NCBI GenBank assembly: GCA_945889005.1
Contig: CAMDBI010000007.1
Span: 57,816 to 121,815, forward strand
Length of the DNA stretch: 64,000 nucleotides
From: Bacteroides fragilis
Lineage (GTDB): Bacteria > Bacteroidota > Bacteroidia > Bacteroidales > DTGW01
Direction of reading: 5' to 3'
Part shown: positions 37,909 through 46,010 of the stretch, in pieces
Layout of the letters: each line of letters starts with the position of its first letter
How positions within the stretch are numbered: position 1 is the stretch's first letter
The notes under the pieces: generated by a model
Seen by the model: only the letters and a program-made list of their open reading frames with translations
The model's database searches: none
What the model was told of the DNA's origin: nothing
Program-made: the position numbers and the translations under genes

Positions 37909-37916
37909 TATATTTG
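37909..37916 (+). promoter_or_regulatory. -7 box at the head of the polysaccharide locus
   Basis: TATATTTG is a perfect -7 match 29 nt before the epimerase ATG; the -33 element is not clear. The rest of the 255-nt gap after pgk holds only the pgk terminator and nothing else I recognise. Confidence 0.4.
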
Positions 37917-37944
37917 GCGGTCAAATTTTTTTTAAAGATAAAAA

Positions 37945-39003
37945 ATGAAAATTCTTGTAACCGGCACTGCCGGGTTTATTGGATATCACCTGACACATAA
38001 ACTTGTGACTCAGGGCGACGAAGTCATAGGTATCGACAATATAAACGACTATTACGATGTCAATTTAAAGTTGGCACGTTTGGCAGATCTTGGCATTGAC
38101 AAGGCTGATATTGAATATAATGTAATTGCAAAAAGTAGTAAATACAAGAATCTGAGTTTTGTTAAACTTGATTTGGTCGATAATGCCAATATTTCGAAAT
38201 TGTTTTTGCAACAAAAATTCGATAAAGTTTGCAATTTAGCTGCTCAGGCTGGGGTTCGTTACAGCCTATCCAATCCGCATACATATATTGATAGCAATAT
38301 TTCGGGCTTTTTGAATATTCTCGAAGGATGTCGTTACAATAATATTCAACATTTGGTTTATGCCAGCAGTTCGAGTGTGTATGGCTCTAATACAAAAATG
38401 CCCTTTTCGACCAGCGACAACATAGACCATCCAATAAGTCTTTATGCGGCTTCGAAAAAGGCAAATGAACTAATGGCTCATTCTTACAGTCATTTATTTG
38501 GTATACCTACTACAGGTTTGCGTTTTTTTTCAGCATACGGGCCATGGGGGCGACCCGATATGGCATTGTTTATTTTTACAAAAAATATAATTGAAGGTAA
38601 AGCAATAGATGTTTACAACAATGGCGATATGCACCGCGATTTTACTTATGTCGACGATATTGTAGAGGGCATTGCCAGATTGATGAACAAAATACCTACC
38701 CCTGACCCAAATTATTCGACCGACAGACCAAATCCTGCTTCGTCATATTTGCCCTATAAAGTATATAACATAGGAAATAATAATCCAATCAGACTCATGG
38801 ATTTTATCCAACTTATAGAAAAAGAAGTGGGCAAAAAGGCCATAATGAATATGAAACCTATGCAAGCCGGCGATGTACCCAAGAGCTGGGCCGATGTCGA
38901 CGATTTATATAATACCATCGACTTTAAACCCTCAACTACTAATCAATATGGTGTAGAGCAGTTTGTTAAATGGTATATGGAATACCACAATTTGAATAAA
39001 TAA
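37945..39003 (+). CDS. NAD-dependent nucleotide-sugar epimerase (UDP-glucuronate 4-epimerase type)
   Basis: A 352-residue extended SDR. NAD site VTGTAGFIGYHLTHKL; family markers GIDNINDYYDVNLK, NLAAQAGVRYSL, YASSSSVYGSN, LYAASKKANELMAHSYSHL (Tyr-x-x-x-Lys) and FSAYGPWGRPDMA. These match UDP-glucuronate 4-epimerases that supply UDP-galacturonate for surface polysaccharide, though UDP-hexose specificity cannot be excluded. It is the first gene of the locus that runs to 62.6 kb. Confidence 0.88.
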   Translation: MKILVTGTAGFIGYHLTHKLVTQGDEVIGIDNINDYYDVNLKLARLADLGIDKADIEYNVIAKSSKYKNLSFVKLDLVDNANISKLFLQQKFDKVCNLAAQAGVRYSLSNPHTYIDSNISGFLNILEGCRYNNIQHLVYASSSSVYGSNTKMPFSTSDNIDHPISLYAASKKANELMAHSYSHLFGIPTTGLRFFSAYGPWGRPDMALFIFTKNIIEGKAIDVYNNGDMHRDFTYVDDIVEGIARLMNKIPTPDPNYSTDRPNPASSYLPYKVYNIGNNNPIRLMDFIQLIEKEVGKKAIMNMKPMQAGDVPKSWADVDDLYNTIDFKPSTTNQYGVEQFVKWYMEYHNLNK

Positions 39004-39008
39004 AAAAT

Positions 39009-39016
39009 TATATTTG
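39009..39016 (+). promoter_or_regulatory. -7 promoter box for the Wza-like gene
   Basis: TATATTTG, a perfect match, lies 22 nt before the ATG and just after the upstream stop. No -33 element at the standard distance is convincing. Confidence 0.4.
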
Positions 39017-39037
39017 CAGCAAATTTAAATTTAAAAG

Positions 39038-41488
39038 ATGATTAAAAAGTTTATTTTACGCACTATTTGTATACTATTTAGTTTAGTGGCATATTCTCAA
39101 TCCAATCAAGATATTTCTAAAATAAATATTGATCAAATGTCGGACGATCAATTACAAGAATATGTACAAAAAGCAGCTTCGAGTGGAATGAGTCAATCTC
39201 AAATTGAGGCTGCTGCTTTGGCTAAAGGAATGAAACCTGCCGATATACAAAAATTGAAATTAAGAATCGGACAGTTAAATACTTCGAAAAGTAAAAATAG
39301 CTCCAAAAAGAATACAGATACTAAAAGATCTGCTTTTGAAAAAGAAGAATATAATGAGAAAGAAAGTATAGAGGATTCTATTAGATTTGAGTTGTCTGAA
39401 AAAGAAAAAAAGATATTTGGATATTCTCTATTCAATTCCAAAAATCTTACATTTGAGCCTAGTGTAAACATACCAACACCTCAAAACTATCAACTAGGAG
39501 TGGGCGACGAATTGTCGATCGATATTTGGGGAGCTTCGCAAGCCAATTACAGATTAGTAATTTCGCCCGAAGGCAATATCAATATCGATAATGTGGGTAT
39601 GGTTGCGGTCAATGGTTTAAGCATAGAAAAAGCTACTGCAAAAATAATAGGACGTTTGTCGACGATCTATTCCGGACTGATGGGACCCAAACCAAACACA
39701 TTTGCGCAGGTTTCATTAAGCAATCTAAGAAGTATAAAGGTTAATCTGGTCGGAGAAGTAAGGCTTCCCGGAACCTATACCCTTCCTTCATTGGCAAGTA
39801 TTTTTAATGCATTGTATTTGTCGGGAGGGCCATCGATCAATGGATCGTTCAGAAATGTTCAACTTTACCGCGACAACAAACTCATTACCACGCTCGATGT
39901 ATATGATTTCCTTATAAAAGGAGATCAGAAGAATAACCTTCGATTACAAGATCAAGATATAATTCTTGTAAAACCTTTTGAAGCTCGTATAGAATTAAAA
40001 GGTGAAATTAAAACCCAAGCTTTTTTTGAAGTTAAAAACACTGATAATGTAAACGATATTATCCAATTTTCAGGAGGCTTTTCAGGCAAAGCTTATACAC
40101 ACAGAATAAAAGTCGAACGAAATTCAGACAAAGAACGTCAAATGCTCGATGTTGAAAAGAAAGACTTTTCAAGTTTTACTTTTAAAAATGGCGATCTTGT
40201 AACAGTTGATACAATACTCGATCGTTTCGAAAATCTGGTTGAAATTTCGGGTGCTGTATATAGATCAGGTAAATTTCAACTAACCGAGGGTTTAACATTA
40301 AAACAACTGATTGAAAAAGCCGATGGCTTACGTGGCGATGCTTTTCTTTCTAGAGCAATAATCTATAGACTCAACGACGATTTTACACTTTCAAATGTTT
40401 CTGTGGATTTAAAGCTTCTTAAAGAAGGTGAAATTCATGATGTAGCACTTGTAAAGAACGATTTTGTAAAGATTTTTTCAATCTTTGACTTGCAAGAGGA
40501 ATATAAAGTTAAGATAGAAGGAGAAGTTTCTAAACCTAGGGAGTATCCTTATGTTAAAGATCAAAGCCTCGAAGATATTATTGCCATTTCCGGAGGTTTT
40601 TTGGAATCGGCATCGAATGCCCGAATAGAAGTGGCCCGACGGATAAAAACAATGGACGCAACTAGTAAGTCGGCCGAAATAGCCCAGATCTTTCAATTTA
40701 GTGTTTCTAAGAGTTTGCAAATATCAGACAGTGCTTCAAAATTCAAATTGATGCCATTTGATCAGGTCTACGTACGTAGTTCGCCAGGTTACAAAGAGCA
40801 AACATCGGTAAGAATGAAGGGAGAAGTTATGTACCCCGGACTTTATGCTCTTCAGAAAAAAGACGAACGTATTTCTGATTTAATTCAACGTTCTGGAGGT
40901 TTTACTGCAGAAGCATATCCACGTGGAGCTTCACTTATGAGAAAATTTGAAATTGATCCTAAAATAAGAAAAAAAACCCTTGAAACTTTGATGGAGAATA
41001 GCGAGGATTCAATTATGCCTACTATCGATAGTATTTCGGAACAATCGATTGGGATTGATTTAGAAAGAATAATGAAAAATCCTCATTCCGATTTAGATTT
41101 AATTTTGCAAGAAGGCGATGAGCTCAATATACCCAAAGAACTTCAGACAGTTACTGTTAGTGGAGCCTTATTATACCCAATTACAGTTAGGTACGACAGG
41201 AAATTTAGGTTTAGAAAATATATTTCAATGGCCGGAGGTTTTGCCGACGAAGCAAAATCGTCAAGTGCTTTTGTTGTATATGCAAATGGTAAGGTCGATC
41301 AAACACGATCATTCTTAGGCTTAAGATTTTACCCACGAATAGAACCGGGAGCAGAAATTATTGTTCCACGGAAATCGCTTGAAAGGAAAATGACAACTGC
41401 AGAAATTGTTAGTTTAGGTGTTTCTGTTACCACAATGTCTTCGACCATTGTAGGAATTGTTGTGTTAATTAATCAAATGAAACAGTAA
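39038..41488 (+). CDS. Polysaccharide export outer-membrane protein with multiple SLBB domains (Wza-like)
   Basis: An 816-residue secreted protein with signal peptide MIKKFILRTICILFSLVAYS. A helical Gln/Ser-rich segment follows, then the polysaccharide-export domain (LGVGDELSIDIWGASQANY, about residue 151). By eye there are about six SLBB repeats, each with a G-E/A...P-G/..Y pattern and a GG(F/P) end (LVGEVRLPGTYTL, LKGEIKTQAFFEV, ISGAVYRSGKFQL, IEGEVSKPREYPY, MKGEVMYPGLYAL, VSGALLYPITVRY). A hydrophobic helix ends the chain. It probably forms the outer-membrane exit channel with the Wzz protein at 43.5 kb. It lacks an obvious lipobox. Confidence 0.92.
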   Translation: MIKKFILRTICILFSLVAYSQSNQDISKINIDQMSDDQLQEYVQKAASSGMSQSQIEAAALAKGMKPADIQKLKLRIGQLNTSKSKNSSKKNTDTKRSAFEKEEYNEKESIEDSIRFELSEKEKKIFGYSLFNSKNLTFEPSVNIPTPQNYQLGVGDELSIDIWGASQANYRLVISPEGNINIDNVGMVAVNGLSIEKATAKIIGRLSTIYSGLMGPKPNTFAQVSLSNLRSIKVNLVGEVRLPGTYTLPSLASIFNALYLSGGPSINGSFRNVQLYRDNKLITTLDVYDFLIKGDQKNNLRLQDQDIILVKPFEARIELKGEIKTQAFFEVKNTDNVNDIIQFSGGFSGKAYTHRIKVERNSDKERQMLDVEKKDFSSFTFKNGDLVTVDTILDRFENLVEISGAVYRSGKFQLTEGLTLKQLIEKADGLRGDAFLSRAIIYRLNDDFTLSNVSVDLKLLKEGEIHDVALVKNDFVKIFSIFDLQEEYKVKIEGEVSKPREYPYVKDQSLEDIIAISGGFLESASNARIEVARRIKTMDATSKSAEIAQIFQFSVSKSLQISDSASKFKLMPFDQVYVRSSPGYKEQTSVRMKGEVMYPGLYALQKKDERISDLIQRSGGFTAEAYPRGASLMRKFEIDPKIRKKTLETLMENSEDSIMPTIDSISEQSIGIDLERIMKNPHSDLDLILQEGDELNIPKELQTVTVSGALLYPITVRYDRKFRFRKYISMAGGFADEAKSSSAFVVYANGKVDQTRSFLGLRFYPRIEPGAEIIVPRKSLERKMTTAEIVSLGVSVTTMSSTIVGIVVLINQMKQ

Positions 41489-41490
41489 TA

Positions 41491-41784
41491 ATGAACTCGC
41501 CCGAAGTAAAAGCCTTTATTCGCGAACATGCCGATTTGTTTTGGTATATACCCGATAACAAAAAAGAGGATGTGAGCGAAGGGGTATTGGTTGAAACAAT
41601 CTTAAATTATGGAGATCTAGCAGCATTAAGAAAAATGTTCTTTATCATGGGAGTTAGCAAAGTGGCATTTGTTTTTTTTAATAGTATAGCAAAAAGTGAT
41701 AGACATAAAGGAAACTATCATGAGTTAACTTTAAATTATTTTACAGAATATTTTAAAAGAAATGTACCAGAATATTCTAAATAA
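41491..41784 (+). CDS. Small protein paired with AbiEii-type nucleotidyltransferase (putative antitoxin)
   Basis: A 97-residue protein of no family I can name with confidence. It is soluble and helical, with DLFWYIPDNKKEDVSEGVLVETILNYGD at the start. It begins 2 nt after the Wza-like stop and overlaps the next gene by 23 nt. Small proteins of this kind often precede AbiEii-type nucleotidyltransferases in Bacteroidota, so an antitoxin role is inferred from position. No DNA-binding motif is obvious. Confidence 0.7.
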   Translation: MNSPEVKAFIREHADLFWYIPDNKKEDVSEGVLVETILNYGDLAALRKMFFIMGVSKVAFVFFNSIAKSDRHKGNYHELTLNYFTEYFKRNVPEYSK

Positions 41785-42373
41785 CAATCAAATAGAATTA
41801 CTGCCGATAATTAAAAAATTCAGTCGTAAGTTTTATTTAGTTGGAGGAACAGCTATTGCACTTCATTTAGGTCACAGACGATCAGTCGATTTTGATTTGT
41901 TTACTCTAAATTCTATCGAAAGAACTAAGATTAAAAGCAAATTGAATGAATTTGCTTTTAGAAAACAAGTGATTTTTGAGGATGTAGATCAAGTCCATTT
42001 TTCTATAAATCATGTCAAATTAACTTTTTTCAAATTTCCATATTCAATTAAACACAATTTAAAGTTTGAGAATTATATTTCTTTGCCAGATTTATTAACT
42101 TTAGCCTCAATGAAAGCTTTTGCATTGAGTAGAAGATCGAAATGGAAAGATTTTGTTGATTTGTTTTTTATCATTAAATACCATTTTACAATCGAACAAA
42201 TTGGTAATGAGGCTAAAAATAATTTTGGAGATATGTTTTCTGAAAAGTTGTTTCGTCAGCAACTCGCTTTTCACAAAGATATTGACTATTCAGAGCCTAT
42301 TGAATATCTTGTCGAACCAATATCGGAAGAAGAAATCAAAGAATTTTTGATAGAAGAAGCGGTAAATATTTAA
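41762..42373 (+). CDS. AbiEii/AbiGii-type nucleotidyltransferase (putative toxin)
   Basis: A 203-residue nucleotidyltransferase. The active-site region reads FYLVGGTAIALHLGHRRSVDFDLFT (Gly-Gly, Arg-x-Ser and Asp-x-Asp), and later Lys residues lie in LASMKAFALSRRSKWKDFVDLFF. AbiEii-type proteins are toxins of type IV toxin-antitoxin systems and related MenT enzymes modify tRNA ends; some give phage resistance. It overlaps its small partner by 23 nt. The pair sits inside a polysaccharide operon, which is unusual. Confidence 0.85.
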   Translation: MYQNILNNNQIELLPIIKKFSRKFYLVGGTAIALHLGHRRSVDFDLFTLNSIERTKIKSKLNEFAFRKQVIFEDVDQVHFSINHVKLTFFKFPYSIKHNLKFENYISLPDLLTLASMKAFALSRRSKWKDFVDLFFIIKYHFTIEQIGNEAKNNFGDMFSEKLFRQQLAFHKDIDYSEPIEYLVEPISEEEIKEFLIEEAVNI

Positions 42374-42398
42374 TGAGTGCATTAATATAATATATTTG
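42369..42398 (+). promoter_or_regulatory. Promoter for the minimal nucleotidyltransferase genes
   Basis: A perfect -7 box TATATTTG (42391-42398) has TTTA (42369-42372) 18 nt upstream as a near -33 element. The next ATG is 37 nt downstream, so the MNT/HEPN genes may be transcribed independently of the polysaccharide genes. Confidence 0.45.
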
Positions 42399-42434
42399 CA
42401 GTTAAATTAGAATGAGAAATTTTAAATTTTAATA

Positions 42435-42716
42435 ATGCGATTAAGTCCATACGAAATAGACACAATAAAAGATACCATTGCTCAATATGACCGAAATGCT
42501 GAAGTATATCTGTATGGTTCTCGAACAGATGACAATGCACAGGGAGGAGATATCGATTTGTTGGTATTGAGTCAAATTATTGGGTATTTAGATAAGCTAA
42601 ACATTAGGATGAGACTTTCCGATAGAATGGGAGGACAAAAGATTGATTTATTATTACAAAAGGAGGCAAATAATGCATTTTCTCTCATGGCAATGCAAAG
42701 GGGGGCTAAGCTTTGA
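42435..42716 (+). CDS. Minimal nucleotidyltransferase (MNT), partner missing
   Basis: A 93-residue MNT-fold protein with the catalytic motif YLYGSRTDDNAQGGDIDLLV (Gly-Ser, nine residues, Asp-x-Asp). MNT proteins usually act as antitoxins that AMPylate a HEPN toxin encoded beside them. No complete HEPN gene follows directly; only an 18-codon open stretch (42713-42769) starting at an overlapping TTG does. It may be an orphan whose partner was lost. Confidence 0.82.
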   Translation: MRLSPYEIDTIKDTIAQYDRNAEVYLYGSRTDDNAQGGDIDLLVLSQIIGYLDKLNIRMRLSDRMGGQKIDLLLQKEANNAFSLMAMQRGAKL

Positions 42717-42769
42717 TTGTAAGCGAACTTGATATATTAAAAGTTTTGGTTAAAATAATTCTTAATTAA
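42713..42769 (+). pseudogene. Possible remnant of a partner gene behind the first MNT
   Basis: A TTG overlapping the MNT stop opens an 18-codon frame (LIVSELDILKVLVKIILN, then TAA). The position and overlap suit the start of a HEPN-type partner, but the sequence is too short to be sure. It could equally be ordinary spacer. Confidence 0.25.
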
Positions 42770-42774
42770 GAATT

Positions 42775-43080
42775 GTGAATGATTTTATATACCAATATGA
42801 TTATGTAGCTATTGCTAGAGATTTGGTGTTGAAATATATCGATACAAGTCAATTCAAGGTGTTTTTGTTTGGAAGTCGGGCATGTGGCAATGCTCGGTTC
42901 AATAGCGATATTGATATAGGAATTTTGGGACAAAATCGTTTGACGATACAACAGAAAATAGCCCTTGAAGAAGCCCTTGAAGAAAGTATCATCCCTTTTA
43001 AGGTCGATATTGTTGATTTCACTTTGGTTGACGAGAATTTTAAGAAATATGCATTACGAAAAATAGTTGAATGGAGTTAA
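42775..43080 (+). CDS. MntA-like nucleotidyltransferase antitoxin
   Basis: A 101-residue MNT starting at GTG 42775. The motif FLFGSRACGNARFNSDIDIGIL fits GS-x10-D-x-D, the MntA signature. MntA adds AMP groups to a Tyr of the HepT toxin and silences it. It overlaps the next gene, a HEPN protein, by 10 nt, which supports a working pair. Confidence 0.88.
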   Translation: MNDFIYQYDYVAIARDLVLKYIDTSQFKVFLFGSRACGNARFNSDIDIGILGQNRLTIQQKIALEEALEESIIPFKVDIVDFTLVDENFKKYALRKIVEWS

Positions 43081-43496
43081 GCGAAAAATTAAGTGAGCAA
43101 TTAAAAGCCTTGGAAAGTGGATTGATTGATTTCAAAAAGTCGTTGGATGCCAATATGAGTAAGTATGATGAACTTGAGCAGAATTGGATAAAAAATGCAC
43201 AAGTTCAAAAATTTGAGTTTTGTATTGAACTGTTATGGAAAGCTGTAAAGACATATTTCGAAATAGAAGGAAAAACATTATTAACTCCCAAACTTAATAT
43301 TAAAGAATTGTATTTACACCAAATAGTTGAAGAAAAGCAATATTTGGAATTAATGAAATGTATTGAAAGCAGAAATCTATTGAGTCATGTTTATAAATCA
43401 GAAACATTTGAATTGATAGCTGCTGATTTATTGAGCCATTATAATATTATAAATACTACTTTTGGTAAATTGAAAAATATTTTTGAAAGTAAATAA
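43071..43496 (+). CDS. HEPN toxin, HepT/HI0074 type
   Basis: A 141-residue all-helical HEPN protein. It has the RNase motif RNLLSHVY (R-x4-H-x-Y, about residues 104-111), where the Tyr is the residue modified in HepT. HI0074-type proteins were first called nucleotidyltransferase substrate-binding subunits. With the preceding MntA-like gene it forms a likely toxin-antitoxin or abortive-infection pair. A 54-nt gap follows before the Wzz-like gene. Confidence 0.87.
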   Translation: MELSEKLSEQLKALESGLIDFKKSLDANMSKYDELEQNWIKNAQVQKFEFCIELLWKAVKTYFEIEGKTLLTPKLNIKELYLHQIVEEKQYLELMKCIESRNLLSHVYKSETFELIAADLLSHYNIINTTFGKLKNIFESK

Positions 43497-43550
43497 TTGA
43501 ATTAAGAGATAAATGACTCTTCTCGAATTGCAAAGTTTATAAATGAAAAT

Positions 43551-44648
43551 ATGCAAGAAACAAACAACATAGAAACAAACAAAAAAACTGACGAAATCGA
43601 CCTGATTGAAGTGTTTAAAAAGATATGGGCGGAACGTATACTTATATTTAAAACAGTTTCATTATGCTTGATTTTTGGATTTATCTACATAATGATGACT
43701 CCAAAAGAGTACAAATCTGAAACTAAACTTTTAATTGAAACGTCATCGAAAAATGGTGCAATGACTGGGATGCTTTCTCAGCTTGGAGGTTTAGCAGGTT
43801 TATCTGGCTTAGGAGGTGGCAGTAGTGAAGGCGGAATAACACCAACACTTTATCCAGATATTATTAAAAGTACTCCATTTTTATGTGAAGTAGTTAATAA
43901 AGAAATTAAATTTATTAAAAGAAATGATACTTTAAAAATAACTTTAGAATCGTTTTTAAAAGATTATTATAATCTATCATTTACCGAAAAAGTTATAAAA
44001 TACACTATAGGTTTACCTTCAACTATAATATCTTCTTTTTCTGATAAAACTGAAAAAATGTTTATCCCACAATATCATGGTGAATTAAATCCAATCACAG
44101 CCGAAGCATGTGGAAAATTATCTGGGAGGATAAAAGTTAAAGATGGAGAAGTGGCAGGTACATTAAATGTTAGTGTAGAAATGCAAGACCCTATGGTTGC
44201 TGCCCAAGTTACAGAAATTGTTGTTAAGAGTTTAACTGAATATATTGTAAAATATCGAACACAAAAAACTAAAACCGATCTTGAATTTATTGAAAAACAA
44301 TATATTGAAGCAAAAATTAAATTTCAAAATGCGCAACAAACTCTAGCAGAATATCAAGATAATAATAAAAATATTATACTTGCTTCATCGAGAACTGAAG
44401 AAGATCGTTTAAGATCTGAATTTTCATTAAAGCAAGGATTATATAGCAGTTTCGCACAGCAACTTGAAAATAAAAAAATTGATTTACAAGAAAATACACC
44501 TCTTTTTTCTATTATTGAACCTGTAAAACCTAATTTTGCTGCAGAAAAACCTAAAAAAGGTTTGATTTTATTAGTTGTAGCTTTTTTGGGGGGATTTGTG
44601 GGATTAGGTATCGTCCTTATTAATATTATTAGAACAAAATTATTATAA
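43551..44648 (+). CDS. Polysaccharide chain-length regulator, Wzz family
   Basis: A 365-residue inner-membrane protein with two membrane helices (about 33-50 and 338-358) flanking a large periplasmic coiled region, the Wzz/PCP layout. The N-terminal IDLIEVFKKIWAERILI and the Pro-rich second helix region (IIEPVKPNFAAEKPKKGLI) are typical. A Gly-rich segment (GLAGLSGLGGG) lies near residue 85. There is no fused tyrosine kinase domain, so it is a PCP-1-like or kinase-less type. It partners the Wza-like exporter and the Wzy-like polymerase. Confidence 0.9.
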   Translation: MQETNNIETNKKTDEIDLIEVFKKIWAERILIFKTVSLCLIFGFIYIMMTPKEYKSETKLLIETSSKNGAMTGMLSQLGGLAGLSGLGGGSSEGGITPTLYPDIIKSTPFLCEVVNKEIKFIKRNDTLKITLESFLKDYYNLSFTEKVIKYTIGLPSTIISSFSDKTEKMFIPQYHGELNPITAEACGKLSGRIKVKDGEVAGTLNVSVEMQDPMVAAQVTEIVVKSLTEYIVKYRTQKTKTDLEFIEKQYIEAKIKFQNAQQTLAEYQDNNKNIILASSRTEEDRLRSEFSLKQGLYSSFAQQLENKKIDLQENTPLFSIIEPVKPNFAAEKPKKGLILLVVAFLGGFVGLGIVLINIIRTKLL

Positions 44649-44654
44649 CTTGAT

Positions 44655-46010
44655 ATGAGAGATATAATAAGCCTTTTTAATAAAACAATCTTATTTATTA
44701 AAAAGGAAAATGTTTTAAAATATTTAAAAAATACATCATGGCAAGTTGGTGATAAAATTATTAGAATGATTGTATCATTACTTGTTAATGTTTTTGTTAA
44801 TAGATATTTAGGGCCGGAAAATTATGGGATTTTAAATTATATTGCAAGTTTATTAACATTGTTTTTTTCATTTTGTAATTTAGGCTTAGATGAAATTTTA
44901 ATCAAAGAATTAGTTAATAAAAAAGATCAACTAAGAATTTTAATTGGCACATCATTTTATTTACGTCTATTTTCAAGTATTATTTCATTTATATTAGTTG
45001 TTATTTCATTTTTTATTTTTAAAAATGAAGAAAATATAAAGCTGTATATCGTATTAATGGCTTTACCAATGATTCTTCAATCTTATTCAATAGTTGATCT
45101 TTATTTTCAATCAGAAGTAAAATCACATATATCAATTAAAGTTAGCTTAGTTTCTTTGTTTATAGGTTCAATTTTGAGACTATTTTTTGTGTATTTTCAA
45201 TTACCTTTAATATTTTATATTTATATTGGAATATTGGAAACAGTAATTTCTATATCTGGGTTAATATATTCATTTAATAAAGTAACAAATATCTCTTTTT
45301 TTAAGTTAAAGTATAATTATAAAATAGCAAAAGAATTATTATCAGAATCTTGGCCTTTAATTTTTGCAAGTATTGTTGTGTTATTATACATGAGAATTGA
45401 TCAAATTATGATTAAGGAAATGTTAAATTTTAAAGAGTTAGGTGTTTTTTCCTCTTCATTAAGGATAATTGAATTATGGTACTTTATACCAATGACTATT
45501 GGAGCTTCTTTATTTCCGGCTTTAATAAATGCAAAAAGTATTTCAAATGAATTGTTTGAAAAAAGGCTGCAAATTTTATTTAATGTTATGATCTTAATAT
45601 CAGTTGTAATCTCAATATTTGTTTCTTTCTTTTCAGATATAATAATTTTGTTTTTGTATGGAAGAGATTTTATTGAGGCTTCAAATGTATTAAAAATACA
45701 AATTTGGTCAAGTGTTTTTGTTTTTATAGGTGTTGCTAGTAGTAAGTGGTTTATAATAAATGGTCACACTAAATTGTCATTAGTACGAACTTTATATGGT
45801 GTGGTTATAAATATTTGTTTAAATTTTTTATTAATACCAAAATATGGAATTATTGGTGCTGCAATTTCAACTTTAATTACTCAGTTTTTTGTTTCATTTT
45901 TAAGTGATATTATAAATAAACATACTCGTCAATTATTTTATATGAAGTGTAAAGCATTTAATTTATTTTCATCAATTAAATCATTAAAAAGTATAAAAGA
46001 TGTTATATAA
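44655..46010 (+). CDS. O-antigen/capsule flippase Wzx
   Basis: A 451-residue polytopic protein with about 12 helices and the Wzx/RfbX-type N-terminus (WQVGDKIIRMIVSLLVNVFV followed by RYLGPENYGILNYI). It moves the lipid-linked repeat unit to the periplasmic side for polymerisation. Base composition is strongly AT-rich from here to about 57.5 kb. It overlaps the following transferase gene by 11 nt. Confidence 0.93.
   Translation: MRDIISLFNKTILFIKKENVLKYLKNTSWQVGDKIIRMIVSLLVNVFVNRYLGPENYGILNYIASLLTLFFSFCNLGLDEILIKELVNKKDQLRILIGTSFYLRLFSSIISFILVVISFFIFKNEENIKLYIVLMALPMILQSYSIVDLYFQSEVKSHISIKVSLVSLFIGSILRLFFVYFQLPLIFYIYIGILETVISISGLIYSFNKVTNISFFKLKYNYKIAKELLSESWPLIFASIVVLLYMRIDQIMIKEMLNFKELGVFSSSLRIIELWYFIPMTIGASLFPALINAKSISNELFEKRLQILFNVMILISVVISIFVSFFSDIIILFLYGRDFIEASNVLKIQIWSSVFVFIGVASSKWFIINGHTKLSLVRTLYGVVINICLNFLLIPKYGIIGAAISTLITQFFVSFLSDIINKHTRQLFYMKCKAFNLFSSIKSLKSIKDVI

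Noticed and set aside
41491..43496. Restriction-modification or CBASS system in the toxin-antitoxin island
   Set aside because: The nucleotidyltransferases are minimal MNT or AbiEii types; there is no cyclase core, effector, methylase or helicase.
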